Shown here: positions 27,401-42,600 of the stretch, in pieces
Layout of the letters: every line of letters begins with the position of its first letter
Position numbering within the stretch: the stretch's first letter is position 1
Source: Eopsaltria australis
Taxonomy: Eukaryota; Chordata; Aves; Passeriformes; Petroicidae
Direction: 5' to 3'
DNA: 64,000 nucleotides
Assembly (NCBI GenBank): GCA_034509425.1
Contig: JAVTVJ010000220.1
Span: 558,001 to 622,000, forward strand
Program-made: the position numbers and the translations under genes
The notes under the pieces: model-generated
Databases searched by the model: none
What the model was told of the DNA's origin: nothing
What the model saw: only the letters and a program-made list of their open reading frames with translations

Positions 27401-30400
27401 GATTGTTAAATTAGTGAACCTGAGCCTTAAAAAGGCAGAGAAAGACCAGATTCTGTATTATGCTGGATACCACACACCTTGAAGCATCTCCTATTACCAT
27501 TCTCCACTTTTCCTGCCCAAGGTTAAGCAAATTACCAGTGACTGTATGTGTGTGGGTTTTTAAAATATAAACACACCAAAAACCCTAATTAAACTTAAAA
27601 AAAAATCCACTACAATGATTCCGCGCAATGAAAAGAAGGATTAAAACCTCAAAATTCAAACTGAGACTTTCAAAAGTTAACATCTGGAAATGCATTTATA
27701 TAAGGGGAAAAAAAAACCAACCAAACCCTGAGCTCCACCCAACAACAACATCACAAAAAAGAAATCAGTAAGTGCTCTTACAAGATTCTAAATACCAGAA
27801 CACATTTTCTCATCATACATTCTGGTTTCCCATGATATGAGATGAAGTTTAACAGGAGCCTGTCGTGAGACACTGGGATTTGAAAGAAAGAAATTTTATA
27901 ACCACTTAAAAGAATTATTTGCATTTTTGGTAAAACAATAGATGAAGTCACAGTATTATTAACTCTGATATAACAGAGCAGTGACTGTTCAGTGGACCAG
28001 AAAGCAGCCACTGAATGCAGACTGACTGGAACAACCTGAGGAACATTTTTCTTCTTTTATGATTAAGATAATACCAAGGGAAAAACTTTACCACAAGCAA
28101 CTACTAAACCAGCCTTTGCATACATTTTTGGACTTTTTAAAATTAATTACCTACACAATATCTACATATAAAACACCAATCAATGTGAGACTGCCTGATA
28201 GATGAGACAAAACAGTGCAGAAAGTTTAATGAACCACAGGCTAAGAAAGAACCACACACTTCAAACACACAGACTGCTGGAAAAACTAATAAAATCAATG
28301 CTTTGTTTGTTGAACGTACATGAATTACAATTACAGTTTTATTGCCCGATATTTGTTCAAATATACCCCAGTGCTCCTTTACACAAATCTATGCTTCAAA
28401 AAAATCAATGGAGTAATTAGGAAAGCTGTAGAGAATTAGTGCATTGAGTAACATTTCCATAATTTCTCCTAAGAAATGATTAACAGACATTAGATGCCAA
28501 GAGCAGTGCTTTTGAGGGACTTAAGGATATACTCATTTGGTTTTCCAATTGAAGAAAAGTTGTTGTTCTCATTTCCAACTGGCTTCCCATCAGCCAATAT
28601 GTTACTTCAAGGCTCTCCAAGAATAAGGAGTATTGGTACAATCAAGAAATCTTACATGCTACTACAGCACCAAGTGAAAGGATTTTGGGTTTCAGGCTCA
28701 TAGAGAAAGTTTCATTTGTTATGTGGTTTTAAATTTGAATTTCAACATATGCATTTAAAAAAATGGACAAAAAAGCAAGAAGGTCCATCCACAGGAAAGA
28801 GCTGTAACTTCCCTCTGAGGTGAGTCTACACTGGAATTTCTGCTGACTTTACAAAGTCCTTCAGGGAAATCAAACTTGGCCAACAGCGTCTGTGCCAAGG
28901 CCTCATGTTAACAATCGTGTACAGAACACACTGCTGGGATGAGCAGAATCAGCTGTGCCACCAAATACCACCCTCACAGAATCAGCCTGAAATCCCAGTT
29001 CCTCCTTCAGGTCTGGAGGGATCATTACACCTGAACAGAACTCTGGGTTGTTCTACCACACTCAAGTAGGCAGTTATTAGTGAGTTCCCTGCCATATCCT
29101 CACTGCTCACACCAGGGGTTTCCTGAACCGCCAATATATTAAAAATACTCTTTCATTATCATCTCCCCACCCAAAACAGAGGCTTTGCCTCCAATTCTTC
29201 CACCTTCCCTCACTTTCTATGAGATGTTGTACAGGCTTCCATCTCTCATTGTTTTCAGTTTACTTACTTCCCATAAAGAAACTGAAAGTTTTTCTGTTGT
29301 GTTAGAAGGTAATTATTTATATCAAGCAGAAGACTGAATTACAGAGAAGCCCAAAAAGCCAATGTTCCGACAGCAACAAGGGCTCTGTAGGTCCTGCCTT
29401 CCCTTCTTAATTTCAGTTCTCTCCCCAAATGAACGTGGATGGTCTGCTGGAATCCACAGCTTCCCCTTAAGCAGGGAATCCATCTGATGCAATCTCACAA
29501 GTTACCACACTGCATTCCAACAGGGAAACATCATCCAAAGGTAGGACTCCACAAGCTCTGCCCCAAAGCTGTAAATGACGGAGGTCTGAAATCAATCGGT
29601 TCGAGCAAACAGATGAACTTAACACGTCTTGCCTCCCAACTGAACAACTGAATTTGGGAGGAGGGAACAGCTGGACTGGAAGATCTCGAACTGCAGTCTC
29701 ACTGGGAAAGAGGGAAGTAATGTATTTATCATTTGTTCTCCTTCTTCCCCACATCACACAAACCTTAACAGTTTTCAGAAACTTTTAATTATTTATTGCC
29801 CTGAACATACTAACAAAATAATCTTTGGCAGATGAGACACATTTTTGCACATTCTTCCATGGATCTAGCCTGCCCCAGCTTCCAAAACTCAGACAGACTT
29901 ACCAACACTTAGGGAAAACATTAGCTGATATACAGCAGCTCATTAAAGCTCCAAATCCCTCACCAAAGTTAACATACCAGCAGACATTTGTGTGTGCTTG
30001 GCACAGCTAAAAAGAAAAGGAAAAAAAAAAAAAAAAGACATTGTATTTGCTATTAAAAATAACCACAGTGCAATCTGAATGTTGGTAAGAACGGAGAACT
30101 CATCTGTCAATTTGTTCTAAACAAATTCCTGTTCCTGCACTCACGGAAATGGTACCAGGAATAAATTCAACATCTCTAACAAACAGATTGAGCCTCAATC
30201 CATCATTTGGATGTGGCACTAGAGGCCAGAAACAGAACAGGGAACTCAACCTTTCTCCCCTCAGTTCCCAAGAGCTGTGCAGGGTCCCCCAGCAACAGGA
30301 ACTGTCTGGGCTCTTAAAGCCCCTGTACATGGAAAGATGAAAGGCTGATCCATACACAAACCACAACATCGGGATAGGGCGGGATAAGGGGAAACATGGG

Positions 30401-33400
30401 AATGAGGGAGAAAGTGAATTCTAAAGTCTTTCATCCGAACAAAAGCCAGAACTTCCTTGGCATATTGCACTTGAAAAACCAGTTAAGAGTTTGAAGCAAA
30501 ACCAAGGGATTCTTCAGGAGAGTATTACAATTGCAAATCAGCAGTAATCTCACATAGATTAGAACAAAAATATTCCATGAGATCCAGTACAGATTCCTAG
30601 TCCTGATCTCTTGCTTTGTCTCCATGGTTATAAACATGGGCAGTGTTTTGGGGACAAATACAGGGTCTTTATGCTTTACAGCAGGATTTTAAAAAAGCAT
30701 CTGAGAGGCCTTCATAGAGTACCTTAAATTGTTGAAAAGCTCTCCCTGCCAAGCAAGGAGGTGATTTGCCCAGGTCTAAAATAAGCCCTTCCTAGCTCTG
30801 ATTTTCAGGGCAGTGTTTCCTGTGATCTGGAAGTGCAAAGAATTGAGGCACAAGGAAAGAAAAGCAGGGGAGCGCTGCATGACACACAATGTGTGGGTAA
30901 TAATAAACTCTCCAGCACTGCATTTTCACCTGGATTTTGTCCTATGGGAACACGTTCATAACCATGTGACTTCTACGGCACCTACTCTTAAAATACAGAG
31001 AGGTAAAATTACTGGTGACACAATGCCCAGCCACTGGATGAGATTTATGCTGGAAATACACTGGGAAAAGTGTATTTATGTCTGACTGAACAGTCAGTAA
31101 ATCTCACCTCCCTGGTAATCAGACACCACCATGCCCAAAATGTAATGGATACCTCGTGAAAAAACCTACACAACTTGCATTTTTCTACAGCACATATATA
31201 AGATCAAATGTTAAGTTGTTGTAGGGGACTCAGATCCTGTACCAAAAACCCACTTATTTTCCTCTTCAGGGCTCTAAATCTCGGATATAACTAAACCAAA
31301 ACATCATCTTTAGGACAGTGCCTAGATATGATGATATCCAGAGTTCACAAAGGTTCTCCTGCTTTTGAAAGATGCCAAGGATACAGATGGCAGAGGCTAC
31401 AGTTCTTCAGAATTCAGCCAACCTAGTCACTTGCTTTTAAAGAAAACACAAAACTTCCACAGCACCCAACTATGGCAGAGAACACAACTGAAACAACACG
31501 GGAGACACTGTTCATTTCCTTTTTAAATTCCCCTCACCCTACCTTAAAGGCTTTCCTTCCTTTTTATCCTGAACACAAACCAGACCTTCCCTACAAGAAA
31601 AACCAGAAAAATTAGCCACAATCAGAAGTTCTTCCACCTCTTTACTAGTGTTACACAGGAATGTGCTTCAGAGTATAATAGTTTTTCCTCCCTGAAATCA
31701 GAACAGCCATAAAAAGGGGGGAGGGGAGGTTGATTGCATGAGTTCTGCAGCATCTGGCTATGCAATAAGACTCTTGAAATAATTTTCTCTAGTGTAGCAT
31801 ATAGCCAACAAATCTGGCAAGAAGCAACTTTCAGCATGTGTTGCTGTGACAGCAATGAATTATCACCCCAGTCTGCAGCAAGATTAACACTTACAACCTT
31901 GGCATGAGGAACAGTCTGCTCAGACTCTGTGTCAGGAGTAGTGCTCCATGCTTAGGCTTGAAAGGGTGGGCTCACGTTAAGAAATTAAGAGCACAGAAAT
32001 GTAGACATTTGTCTCAACTGTAAACAAACAGATAATTTCTAGGGAAAAAGGCAGTGTACAGCCAGAGAGGCAGGAACACGAAGGAAAACTCATGGTATGG
32101 AAGAAAAAAGAATAAAGTAGCCATTGAAAACAAGGTACTGTCTGTTGTAGAGGATGTGCTCCAAAGAACAGATACAGAACAAAAACTGGGAAACAACGCA
32201 TCAGATTCCTCCTGCTTAACACAAAATCATTGAAGCATCCAGTCAAATCAAGCTGGTATGAAATAAGTGACTCTGAAAGCTTGGTGTGACCACTGTGTCC
32301 AACTCAGGACACTACTTGTGCCAAGTTACAGACTTTGTCAAATCTTGTGTGCTCTGCAGCAGAATTCACCATTACTTGGGAGTTAAGGGCTGGTTCAAAA
32401 TCAGCTTTGGCCTCACTGGAAGGACAGAGAGGAAATGACATCAAAAACCATCTCTGCTAAGAAGCAGACTCCTGGTCATCCATTCCACTTTTCCAGCTAA
32501 CTGGGCACAGAGAGAGGAAACCTGGAACCAAAGCTTGTTACCACAAGTTCTTAAACAAAAACTGCAGAGGGAAGTGAAGGACAAAGCAGAAGAAAACATA
32601 GCAGAATCTCCTTCCTGCTTGAACACTCACCATACTTAGACCTTCTTTTGCTCTGTGGAATTGACAGGACTATAAAGCATGACTTCTGCTCTTTGATCTG
32701 GTTTGCTAAACTTTTTCCAATAAACAGCTTGGAGATTCCACCAATCATCAATTTCAATTCTAATTCAATCTCTTTGCTTCATGAACCAGAAGAAAAGCAC
32801 ATTAATGTCGTTAAGAGTTGATTTCACATATTATGTGTTCTACTTTCAAGACCTTAACTTGAAGGAAATACTTTAAGAAGTTAAGCAGAGTGAGTTGAAA
32901 CATATGAATTGGTGAGGTTAAGGGATTCAGCGCTGAGGAACAGCGGGACAAAAGGATTTCATGTCTTGAAAGAAAACGAATTCAGTAACTATTAGTAGTA
33001 GCTGGATGTAAGAGTATTTAAAGTGACAGGAACAGTCTTGCAGGCATCACACTCCGCAAGGGTTTACACAGAACAGAGCTTTCTGCATGACAAAAGGAAA
33101 ATTTCACGATTTCCTTGAAAAGCTTTATTTCAGATACCTGTAAGTAGGTATAACACACCTGCAAAAGAGAGAATTAAGAGAACAGTATGTGTTGAGAATT
33201 TTGTAAGGAAGCTATTACAAGTCATTTACTACCTTGCTAGGAAATTACCCCCAATTCCCTGAGATTTGAAGCTTTTCCAAGTAAAAAGGCAGCAAAAATA
33301 TTGTGTAGCAAAGAGGAGCACACACTGAGTAGAAACAGTTCCTGCAACTGAAGGTCACTTTGAAAAAATCTACTTTGTAAAGAAATCAGGGAAATGCATC

Positions 33401-34749
33401 TAAAGCCTTTAAATTATTTCTCACCATACATTTCTTCCCACTGCTTCATTACCTCGAGCTGGTGTATCTTTCACTATAGACTCAGCTTTAAATCACTTGC
33501 CTTGCTAATACAAGACTGAATGATCACTCCCAAACCTCTGTCACGTCCTGAGAGAATACAAAAACACCAGCATTCTCTCTTCAAGAGCAGAGATAAATAC
33601 TATTTAGGCTGGAATATGGTAACTACCACTTTCTGTGGTCCATTCTCCTTGTAGTTCACTCCTCCAGCACAATCATTAGGGCAGGGGAGCCCCAAGACAC
33701 ATTCTTCCTTCCCTATTCCCATTCATATCCAACAGTTCTGAAGATTGACAAGGGAAAGTTATCTCAAAATACATTTTTCTTCCACTAAGTCCTTTGTACA
33801 CACTATCAAGTAGAGTTTATTACCTTATTTAAATCAGACACTTGAAATATCTGCCCAAAACAGTCTCATGTGCCTCAGCTCAGGGGGGGTTTTTCAGCTC
33901 CAACTCTTGAAGTTAGGTTATACCAACTACCTGTGCAGCAAATGCCACCACAGTAAAATCTAGGCTTGGCAGCTATTTTGGGCTGCTGGATTAGAAGTGT
34001 AAGCTGCATTAATGGGTCAATAAGAACAAAGCCTTCTGAGTCAAGAGAGTGAAGAAACACTGGGTAAGGTGGTGTGTATCAGCTCCTCTACAAAACAAAT
34101 GTCTGTTTGAGAAGCCACCAGGGAATTCGATTCTTCGAAAGTTTCGCCCATTTGCTGTCCTCATCTCCACAAGATGGGAATATTCAAACACATGGGGTTT
34201 GTGGGGTACATCTTGTGCAGATGAGATTATTCTACTCTAAATTCATTCTGGAATACAAAACAAGCCACGGGGTTGAATACAGTGCAGTAACACCAACAAC
34301 TGATTTCAATGGTATTCTAAGAAATAGATTTTTTTCAGTAAAAACTATAAAGTCAACTAGGCAAATGAAAGGATTAAAACTTCTGCTTTTATTTTTGAGC
34401 ACATCTGAAGCTCTCATTTCAGACAGTAGAATGAAGAGTTTGGGGTTTTGTTTCATTTTAAGGAAAAAAACTAAAAATACCAGCATTAGCAAGCTTTTTC
34501 TAGTCTGAGTATCTCATGGCATTTTTTGGTAGTCAGGAAAAAAACAGGACAACACATCAGGAACCAGCACACTTAATCAAATTGAAAAAAATCTGTCTCA
34601 ATACTGAGCATCTGTACATGCTACAAAATTGAACATTTCACGGACACAGTACAGAAACATAAACCAGGAAAAAGGAGATGCTAACACACTGAAAATGCTT
34701 AATAGCTGAATATTACATTATGAATCTACTAAAAAAAAAAACAAACCCC

Positions 34750-35005
34750 GACAGATGTCCTAGCCCAGTCCTTTCCATGGCTGCACCAGTACAGGAGGAA
34801 CCGAGTCCCAGGACAGCTCTTGCCCAGGGATCCCTGGCGGGGCTGCAGAGGCTGCACCTCTCCACGACCCCGGGAAGCACGTTTGGCTTTCACTGAAGTG
34901 CTGCTGTCTCCATCTGGCACAGCAGCCCCGCAGGGCTCCAGCCAGCTGGCACCGCTCAGAACAGCCTTGGGGCTGCTCCACACTGCACAAGGGAGGAGGC
35001 CAGAG
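34750..35005. promoter_or_regulatory. GC-rich island in USP22 intron 1
   Basis: About 250 bases distinctly richer in G, C and CpG than the surrounding intron, starting just after an A11 tract (about 34732-34742). It matches no exon or repeat that I recognise. It could be a regulatory element, an alternative promoter or part of an unrecognised insertion. Confidence 0.3.
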
Positions 35006-38000
35006 GAAAACCAGCACCATAAAGAGATAATTTACACTCCCATTATCCCATCATCCTCAACTACATGCAGCAGGAGCATGATCTAGGCACATGCCCCATG
35101 ACCACATGCTTTACACCAACAAAAAAAGTTACATCAGCTTACTCGAGTTTGATGAGAAAAGACGGAAATCTTAACTTAGAGATGGATATATTTGAAGAGG
35201 GACACAAGTGGCTCATAACTTGATTACTTGGAAAAACACTATTCATTTCATTAAATTAAACATAATATGAAAAGTGGATTTACTGTAATAGCTGATCACA
35301 GATTACAGGTATTCTACACTCCCTGATTCATTTACTTTTCACAAGGAAACTGGAGTAAGTAATTTGCATACAGGAGTAAGTTCCAACAACTGCAGACGTA
35401 AGACAAATTTCATGTATCAGACTCAGCACCTGTGAGGACAGGTACAAGCACACCACTGCAGCACTAACAGAGGCTCGCTCCTTCACAGAACCTTTTGGAT
35501 GAAGTCAGTATTAGAAACACTTCACGTAAGAAGCCCCCAGTAGGACAACACTCACACATGGTCTGTCACTGGTACATCCAGAGCACGGCAGCAGTTGTTA
35601 CTCAAGCTGCCACACGCAGCCTCCCAGTGTCACTGCTCAGGTTGGTGAAATACCAGTAAGAGGAGGGAAAAAAATCATTTTCATCTTTATCTGCTCTTTC
35701 TGGTTCATGGCACAACCACACACACAACACAGCAATGGTACAACAGCAAGAACGTGCAGCGCAGAGCTGATAATTCCTTACACTGTTAAGGAAAGGCACT
35801 TGTACACCCACAGCTGAACAGTTGGATTTCATGTTCCTCGCTCACCAGTCTCCATGATAATGCACAGAAAGGTCCAAATGTCACATCTCTTGCTTTCCTC
35901 TGGTAAATCAAATATTGCCTGTCCTTTACCTCAGTGGTATTCTTCTCACCCAAACCATTTACCAATTCCACCATGTACTTATGTCTCACTGAAACTCACA
36001 CCTATAGCTAGTTTCCAAATTTCAATTCAAGCTTTTAAAACTTGTCAGATTTGCTAACCCACCTTCTCCTTAACATCCTTTTCACCACTGCATAAAACAA
36101 CTTGTCTGCCAGTTTCAATGTACAGGTACAATGTGCTTACAGAGTTCAATTGCTTGCTTTATAAAGAATTGCTGTAATAAAGTAATTGTTCAGGTTACTG
36201 CAAAATTGAAGTTCTGTTTTTCTACTGTCAGATTTTTGCATTACACGGACCAAGATGGACAAAGAAAACATCTCCTTCTCCCTGAAACCTTTCAATAAGG
36301 ACATAATTATTACAAAGAGATGCAGAAAAGAAATTTAATTTACTGGGACAACTCTGGAACTTGCATATCAGGAAAAGTTCTAAGCAGCAGAAGTACTGTG
36401 TGACAAGGAAATACATCATGAAGGGCAGTAAGATAAAATTATGCTGAACACAGTATAAGATAAATTTCCTTAGGGAACAGCCTCATCATGACAGAGGAGA
36501 GTCTTGCTCTTCTTTATGCACAGAACTGCAGGAACTCTTGGAACTATTTTCACTGCATTTCTCATGCTGTTCTCCACATCAAGATCCTCCCGCAACCAAA
36601 ACCACAAAACGTAGTCATGAGTGACCAAAGAACTGAGTGTTCATCATGCAGATAAACCAATAATAACATCCAATAATAAGCTCTAGGGAGGGGATGCTTG
36701 CTGACAGAGCATGGCAGAAGTCAGCAATGCACAGAAGCCAATGTGAACCAGAGTTTCACCCTGGTCACCAGCTGCCAACAGGACAGAGATCCAGTGAAGA
36801 GCAAAACTGGGCAGTAATATGAAAATAATGAAGCACAGCAAAGAAAAACATTAAAACCTTAAGACAAATTTTGCATTTGTCTCTGGAGGGCAGAGGGTCA
36901 CAAAAGCTCACCTAACACAAATGAGGTACTGAAATCAGTCAGCTCTCTCAGCTGTCTGCACTTGCTGAGCCGTCATACATCTGCTATGCAATAAATCTCA
37001 TCTTTATTTACCAAGTATATTATAGGCAAGGTCCCTTAAAACCTGACTTGCAGTGCAGTAACAAGGCTGATTGCAGGGGACAGAAGCACAAACTGTAATT
37101 AGAGAAACTCTGTGAAATAACATCAGGTTGTACAAAGACACAAGGAGGGAAAGATACTTTTTAAATAGAAGTTGGCAAGGGGGAGGTAGGCAAAAATAAA
37201 GCTTATAAACTGCTGCTTTCTCTCCTTGTGCTGATAAACACTGAAGTAATTCAAGTCTGTACTTGATGCAAAAACAAAAGCCCTTTAAAAACAGAGGCAA
37301 AACATACATATAAAAGCCCTGGCAGTCAATTCAGTAAGATGAATCCAAAGCCAAACCCTGTTTAAAAGAGGCTACTTGGATGCATGAACTTCTGAGTGAC
37401 AAGCGAGGCAAATGGAACTCGGTGCCACATGGGTGTTTGATACTCCATCATCCCCACCACTAAACTACATTCAAATACTGCAGGCTCTTTTATGTGTTTA
37501 AGAAAAATAAAGGGACTAATAACTAGGTGATTTTTGAATATACTAATTTTTAAACTATGGATTAATACATGGATGTAAACTTGGTTTAATATACTAGGGA
37601 CAAGCCGCAAAACAGAATTTCAGCTAATGATGAAGAGATATTCCAATGATCTTTTGAATGAAATGTAGATTAATAATCCCTACATCCTAATTCTACATAA
37701 ACACAACTCACAAAATATAAATAGTTATATTTTCACATCTTACATGTATGTGCTGTGTGTTCAAACCAACCATGGCAAAACCAGCACGGTACAAGGACAA
37801 GACCATTTAAGTTCAGTCAAATCCCAGTTCTGTCTTCAGACTATTACTAAGCAGTGTCACAGTCAGGGAGCTGCCTCTCATCACTACTTTGAATATGAGA
37901 ATATTTAATAGATTTGTCATGTTTAATGTCAGAATTTGTGTCAGGATATGAAAACCTGCACTAACCCCAATATTTATATTAAAAAGACACTACATTTTAA

Positions 38001-39456
38001 GTAGTGCTGAAAACAACTCTTGTTACCAATATTCACTTTTTTCGAGTTTCACCTTGTCTAATACCCAATTTTTTTATTCAATGACAAATTCAGTGCACTG
38101 TAGATCTTCACAGAAATATTTCCCACCAGGGATATGCTGACATCACCAGTGATACTATGCAGGAGGTAGACAAGAAGAGCCACGCTAATTTCAAGCTCCA
38201 TTAAACGCAGGATAGGAAGAATGAGAGGAGAGGGAAAAGTTCTCTTTACCAACTTGGAAAAGTAGCAGAGACAGGCAAAAAAAAATATTACGAGTTTTAC
38301 ATTAGTGTTACATATAACTGAGAGGTTTTAAGAAAAATAAAACAAACTTTAACTAACATTCTACTTAAGTAGAGAAATGGAAAATCTAAAGTAGAGTATT
38401 TGCTGTATTCCACACACAAAAGAATGTGACAGGACAGACTGCTTGCTGCTAGTCAGTTATCAACTGATAAAGTGAATCTCAGGTTACTTTGAGTCAACTG
38501 GTGTCTGGTAACAGTTCACTTTACAGATCTTCAAATAGGTCTTGAGATAGAGAAAATGATTCTTTCTCTTAAATGAGAGAGATCAGCATCATGGCAGCTG
38601 CTCCAGCACTAAGGTAAACCAGAGATCATTCCAGAGCTGCTGTGCCAGTTGCATTATGTGGTCCCACTCCTTAGAAAAAAAACCTGGTTTGAAGCAAAGA
38701 GAATGCAGGTTAATTTTGCAAGGAGTAACTCCTTACAGCATTGATTCTATTACCAGCTAATGCAGCAAAGTTCTTAGCTTGAATTAAGCCGAGTGTACAT
38801 AAAGGACTGCCAAATCAATATGTAAGAGAATCCAACTACCAAGACAGAGCTTTCATCCAGTCAGAACAGATCTATCAGCTTCTAGAGCTGTTTCTGCTAA
38901 GGAAAGGTTCCCAATTCAGGCCTCTCAGAAAACATATGGCTCTCCTTACACTCCAATACTGCTTGCTGACAACACAGTCCAGGATAACAGAATAAACTGT
39001 AACGTCATTATAGCATTTCACTCACTTGCTCCATTGGCCATAGGTTAACAAGAGACTGGAGACAGTGGCTCTAGGCAGCTCTTTCTGTCCAAGTCTAGAA
39101 AGGTTCTAACAATGGATCTTTGCATGGTAGGGGGGAAAAAATTATTTTTTTTAAATAATGTTTTGAACAGACCAGTGAAATGCATATGGGTCACCTTCAG
39201 ACTGCCTTTCTCCTGATGCCACTATACCTGATGTATAATAAGAGGACTTATGTTTCTCCCCACCTTGGATGCTGCTGTGGGCTACACATTACAAATACTT
39301 GGAGAACCACGGGAATATAAGTAATAAAAAACCCAAACCCATCGTTGTAAAGTAGCTGTCAGTCAAGTGAAACAGAAAGGTGTGGCTGATAAAAAGAAAA
39401 ACAAAAAAGCCCTATATCTACCAGGAAAAAGACTAAAAGAAACCATAGTTTCTTCC

Positions 39457-39660
39457 TAAGAATTCATAGCTCATAAGAATTCATAGATCTGCGCATGAAC
39501 AGGAAAAATTGCGGATGCCTGGTTTATTATGGGAAACACAAGGTTTTAAACCAAGTTAATCTTTCTCTGGTTTAAAACAAATCAGCCACCGCTGGGAATC
39601 GAACTAGCAGTTGCAAGAGCATTTATTAGGAAGCAGGATCCCCAGAGTCCATCCCAAAGG
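39457..39660. repeat. Structured element: 17-bp duplication, hairpin and B-box-like motif
   Basis: A 17-bp tandem duplication (TAAGAATTCATAG at 39457-39469 and 39474-39486) is followed by a perfect 11-bp inverted repeat (GTTTTAAACCA at 39543-39553, TGGTTTAAAAC at 39568-39578, 14-base loop). The minus strand then carries AGTTCGATTCCC, close to a tRNA or SINE pol III B box, at about 39597-39608. It may be an old tRNA-derived SINE or a DNA transposon remnant. I cannot name a family. Confidence 0.4.
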
Positions 39661-42600
39661 AAAACACATTTTTTTTGCTCAACTCAAGGAGCAGTGAGTC
39701 AGGAGAAGGGGAGTCAGCAATTCAGAAGCAGAAAACTTCCACTACCAGTCAGTAACATTTGCCTGCAGATTTGTTACACCAGTTACTGAAACAGAAAATC
39801 CTCAAATGAAAGGAGGAGAGTAAAAGGTTTGCAAGCAATTTGCAGCTCTGGTTTCACCTTAACACTACAGATTAAGGCTTGAAACAAAAATGAGGCTATC
39901 ACCTAACCTTTGTTTGGGGTTTAAAGCTTTGATGGCTTAAAATAAAGCTCAACAGATAGTCCAGCAAATCAAACAAAGCCATTCCACCCTGCTCACCTTC
40001 ACACTACTCGCTGTCATTTCAGTCTAAAAGCTTTCAGCATTAAGCAAATAAAATCGTTGACTGCAGACAAAATTAAAGAGATGCTACAACTACTCTGACA
40101 AACAGCTCTGCTATGAGCAAACTGTGACTGCTGATAAGACTACAGAAAAAAAGAAAGAAGCCCTCTTGTCCAACATATCCCTATTTTTTCCTTCATCAGC
40201 TTGTGCAGATCCATCTTCTTGCTCTACAATAGGGAACAAACACAAGGGAAAAAACTGCATTTACTGTCTCTCCCATCTATGATAAAAGAAATAGAGAAGC
40301 CCTGATGGTTCAGATCCCACAACTGAATAATTGCTATTCACCACCTTCAGTTTCACAGTGCAAGATTAATTCCTAACCTTTGGCCCAGAAACCAACAAGT
40401 GATTTTAAAACAACATAGTACAGGATACAAAATAGGGATTAGCACCACTAGGAGGAGGAAGGTCTCGTATTACGTTCTTCAGCACCAGACACAAACTCAA
40501 TGGAGCATTCTCAATCTGGCATGTCCCACATATGCAAGGGGGTACAGAGCTAAAATCTCATGTCTAGGTATCTCTCACACCAAAGGTCATGTCTTCACAC
40601 CAAGAGGAAAGAGAACATTACCTTCAGCAGGTCTAAAGACCTTTTTAATCCTTAGTGGTTAAGAACTAAGGAAGATTGCTCAGGTATGAAACTGGAGACC
40701 TCCTGAACAATGAAGCTTGCAGTTGACTTTGACACTTCTCATGGGCCTTCAGGGAGAAGGCAGTTCCCACAGCACATGGCAAAGAACATCCTTCCTGAGT
40801 CCATCAGACAGTTCACTCAGGCAGCCAAAGCAGAGTACCCAGCTGAAAAAGAGACATGCTTCTTGAATCCTGGACTCCTCTTTCAAATGCTCCACAGGAT
40901 TTGTAATCCAGAAGTTTGGTGCACACGCTAAAAACGTTAAAGAAAAACAAGCTAAGACTTTCTTATGAATTTAAGCACTGCAAACACCAAGCCTGTGAAG
41001 GTGGCACAGCCTGGTGAGGTTCCTGGCTTGTCTGTTATAATACAAAGCAAATCACCTAAGCAACACCTCCCTGTTCCTGGACAGGTACATGGGGCAAGGC
41101 CCTTGGGGAGCAAACGTGCCTCAACAGGCACGAGAGGAGAAGTTCCACCAGTAGCTTACCCTGAAGACTGCAAGGTCACTTTAGCAAGAACATGACACAC
41201 TGATTTAGACCGTGAACCACAATACTGCTACTGAAAACATGACACTGCACTTATTTGCCAAGTTATTTTAAGCTTTTTCTACTTTGAAAGTTAGGAAATG
41301 AACCAAAGTCATTTCAGATTTAAGTCTAAGAATTGATTATCTGTCAAAATGTTACAAGGAACCACGTACTGAAGTTGTAAGTTCATGGGGAGAATGATAC
41401 CTGACGAAAAGTCATCACCTATAAAAGCAAATGTTTCTTCACATCTGAAAGGATCAGTTGGTCTGTAGGACCCATGTAAAGAGAGAATAATGGGAAAAAC
41501 AAGAGAAGCTCTCAAACAGGCAGAAATATGCCAGAATGCAGCTGCTGTCAGTGAGAGTGCACAGCCCTGACAGGCAATTATTCTTTGATCTATTGGCTGA
41601 AGCACTGAACAAACATTCTGAAATTCCACACAGAACCTTGTGCATATCACGACTGTGGTCACAATGACCAGTTCACTTTTATCATCAAGAGCCTTTTCAG
41701 GCAGTGATAGTAAGAACCATTCAGAATGAGACAGTTTTCCTCCAAGGCGTATAGACCAGGAAAAGGGAATTTAATCATAAATCCAGCTGCCCTTCCAGCA
41801 CTGAAACCATTACTTACCAACTCCTGGACACAAAGATGCATCTACATGTGTAATTGCTCACTGATGGGGACAAAAGCTACATTCAGCCCTGCAAAACAGA
41901 TTTTTCTCATCTGTAATTCTAAAGGAATAAGCCAAGTGTTTCAAGTGTGACCCTACAGAAAAAAATGGAAAAAGCTGACACGAAGGTCTGGCACAAGCCT
42001 TTTCAGCATCCTCTGTCTGCTCCGTAATTCCTGAATGGGGAGTAGTGGTGACAAATTTAAGGACCTCTTCTAAAGAGTGTTACTTAATTAAGTGTGAGGT
42101 AATTTTCACATAAAAATATTCAAGGTAAAGTCCACGACCTGCAGAAACACGAGCTTTGCCACCAGGTTATTAAACAGATTCTAATTATGGCACATTACAA
42201 ATCAAGAGTTACAAGTCAAAGTCCTGAAAATGAGACAGTCCACCCTAATTTTGTGCCACTCTACTCACGACTAGAGCCCTAAAACCTAGCTCCAACTTTT
42301 AATCACAATAGCTGCAATTTCAAGAGTCAGTCTTCGGATTTCTCCCTCTCCCTCTTCTCCTGTTCCACTCTCCAGCGTGACAGTTTTGCCATTGCTTAGG
42401 CTCCACCACCAGCAACACAATTACACCACGGCAAAGCCTGTGCCTAGAACAGCTTGTACGAGTGCTGCACTTGAGTTTGGCCAAGATGCAGTGAGATGAG
42501 GCAAGTCACAGCCTCTCTCCTCCGTGTGGATACAACAATGCACCGTGATGACAGCTCAAATCCTGGCATGGCCAACGCTTCGGGAGCAAACACACTCCGA

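Noticed and set aside
41818..41888. Possible 71-nt minus-strand exon with TTTTGCAG acceptor and GTAAGT donor in intron 1
   Set aside because: It has an in-frame stop in the USP22 phase (0) at the second codon and its length would shift the frame. One such chance pair in 32 kb is expected. It could at most be a noncoding or decoy exon.
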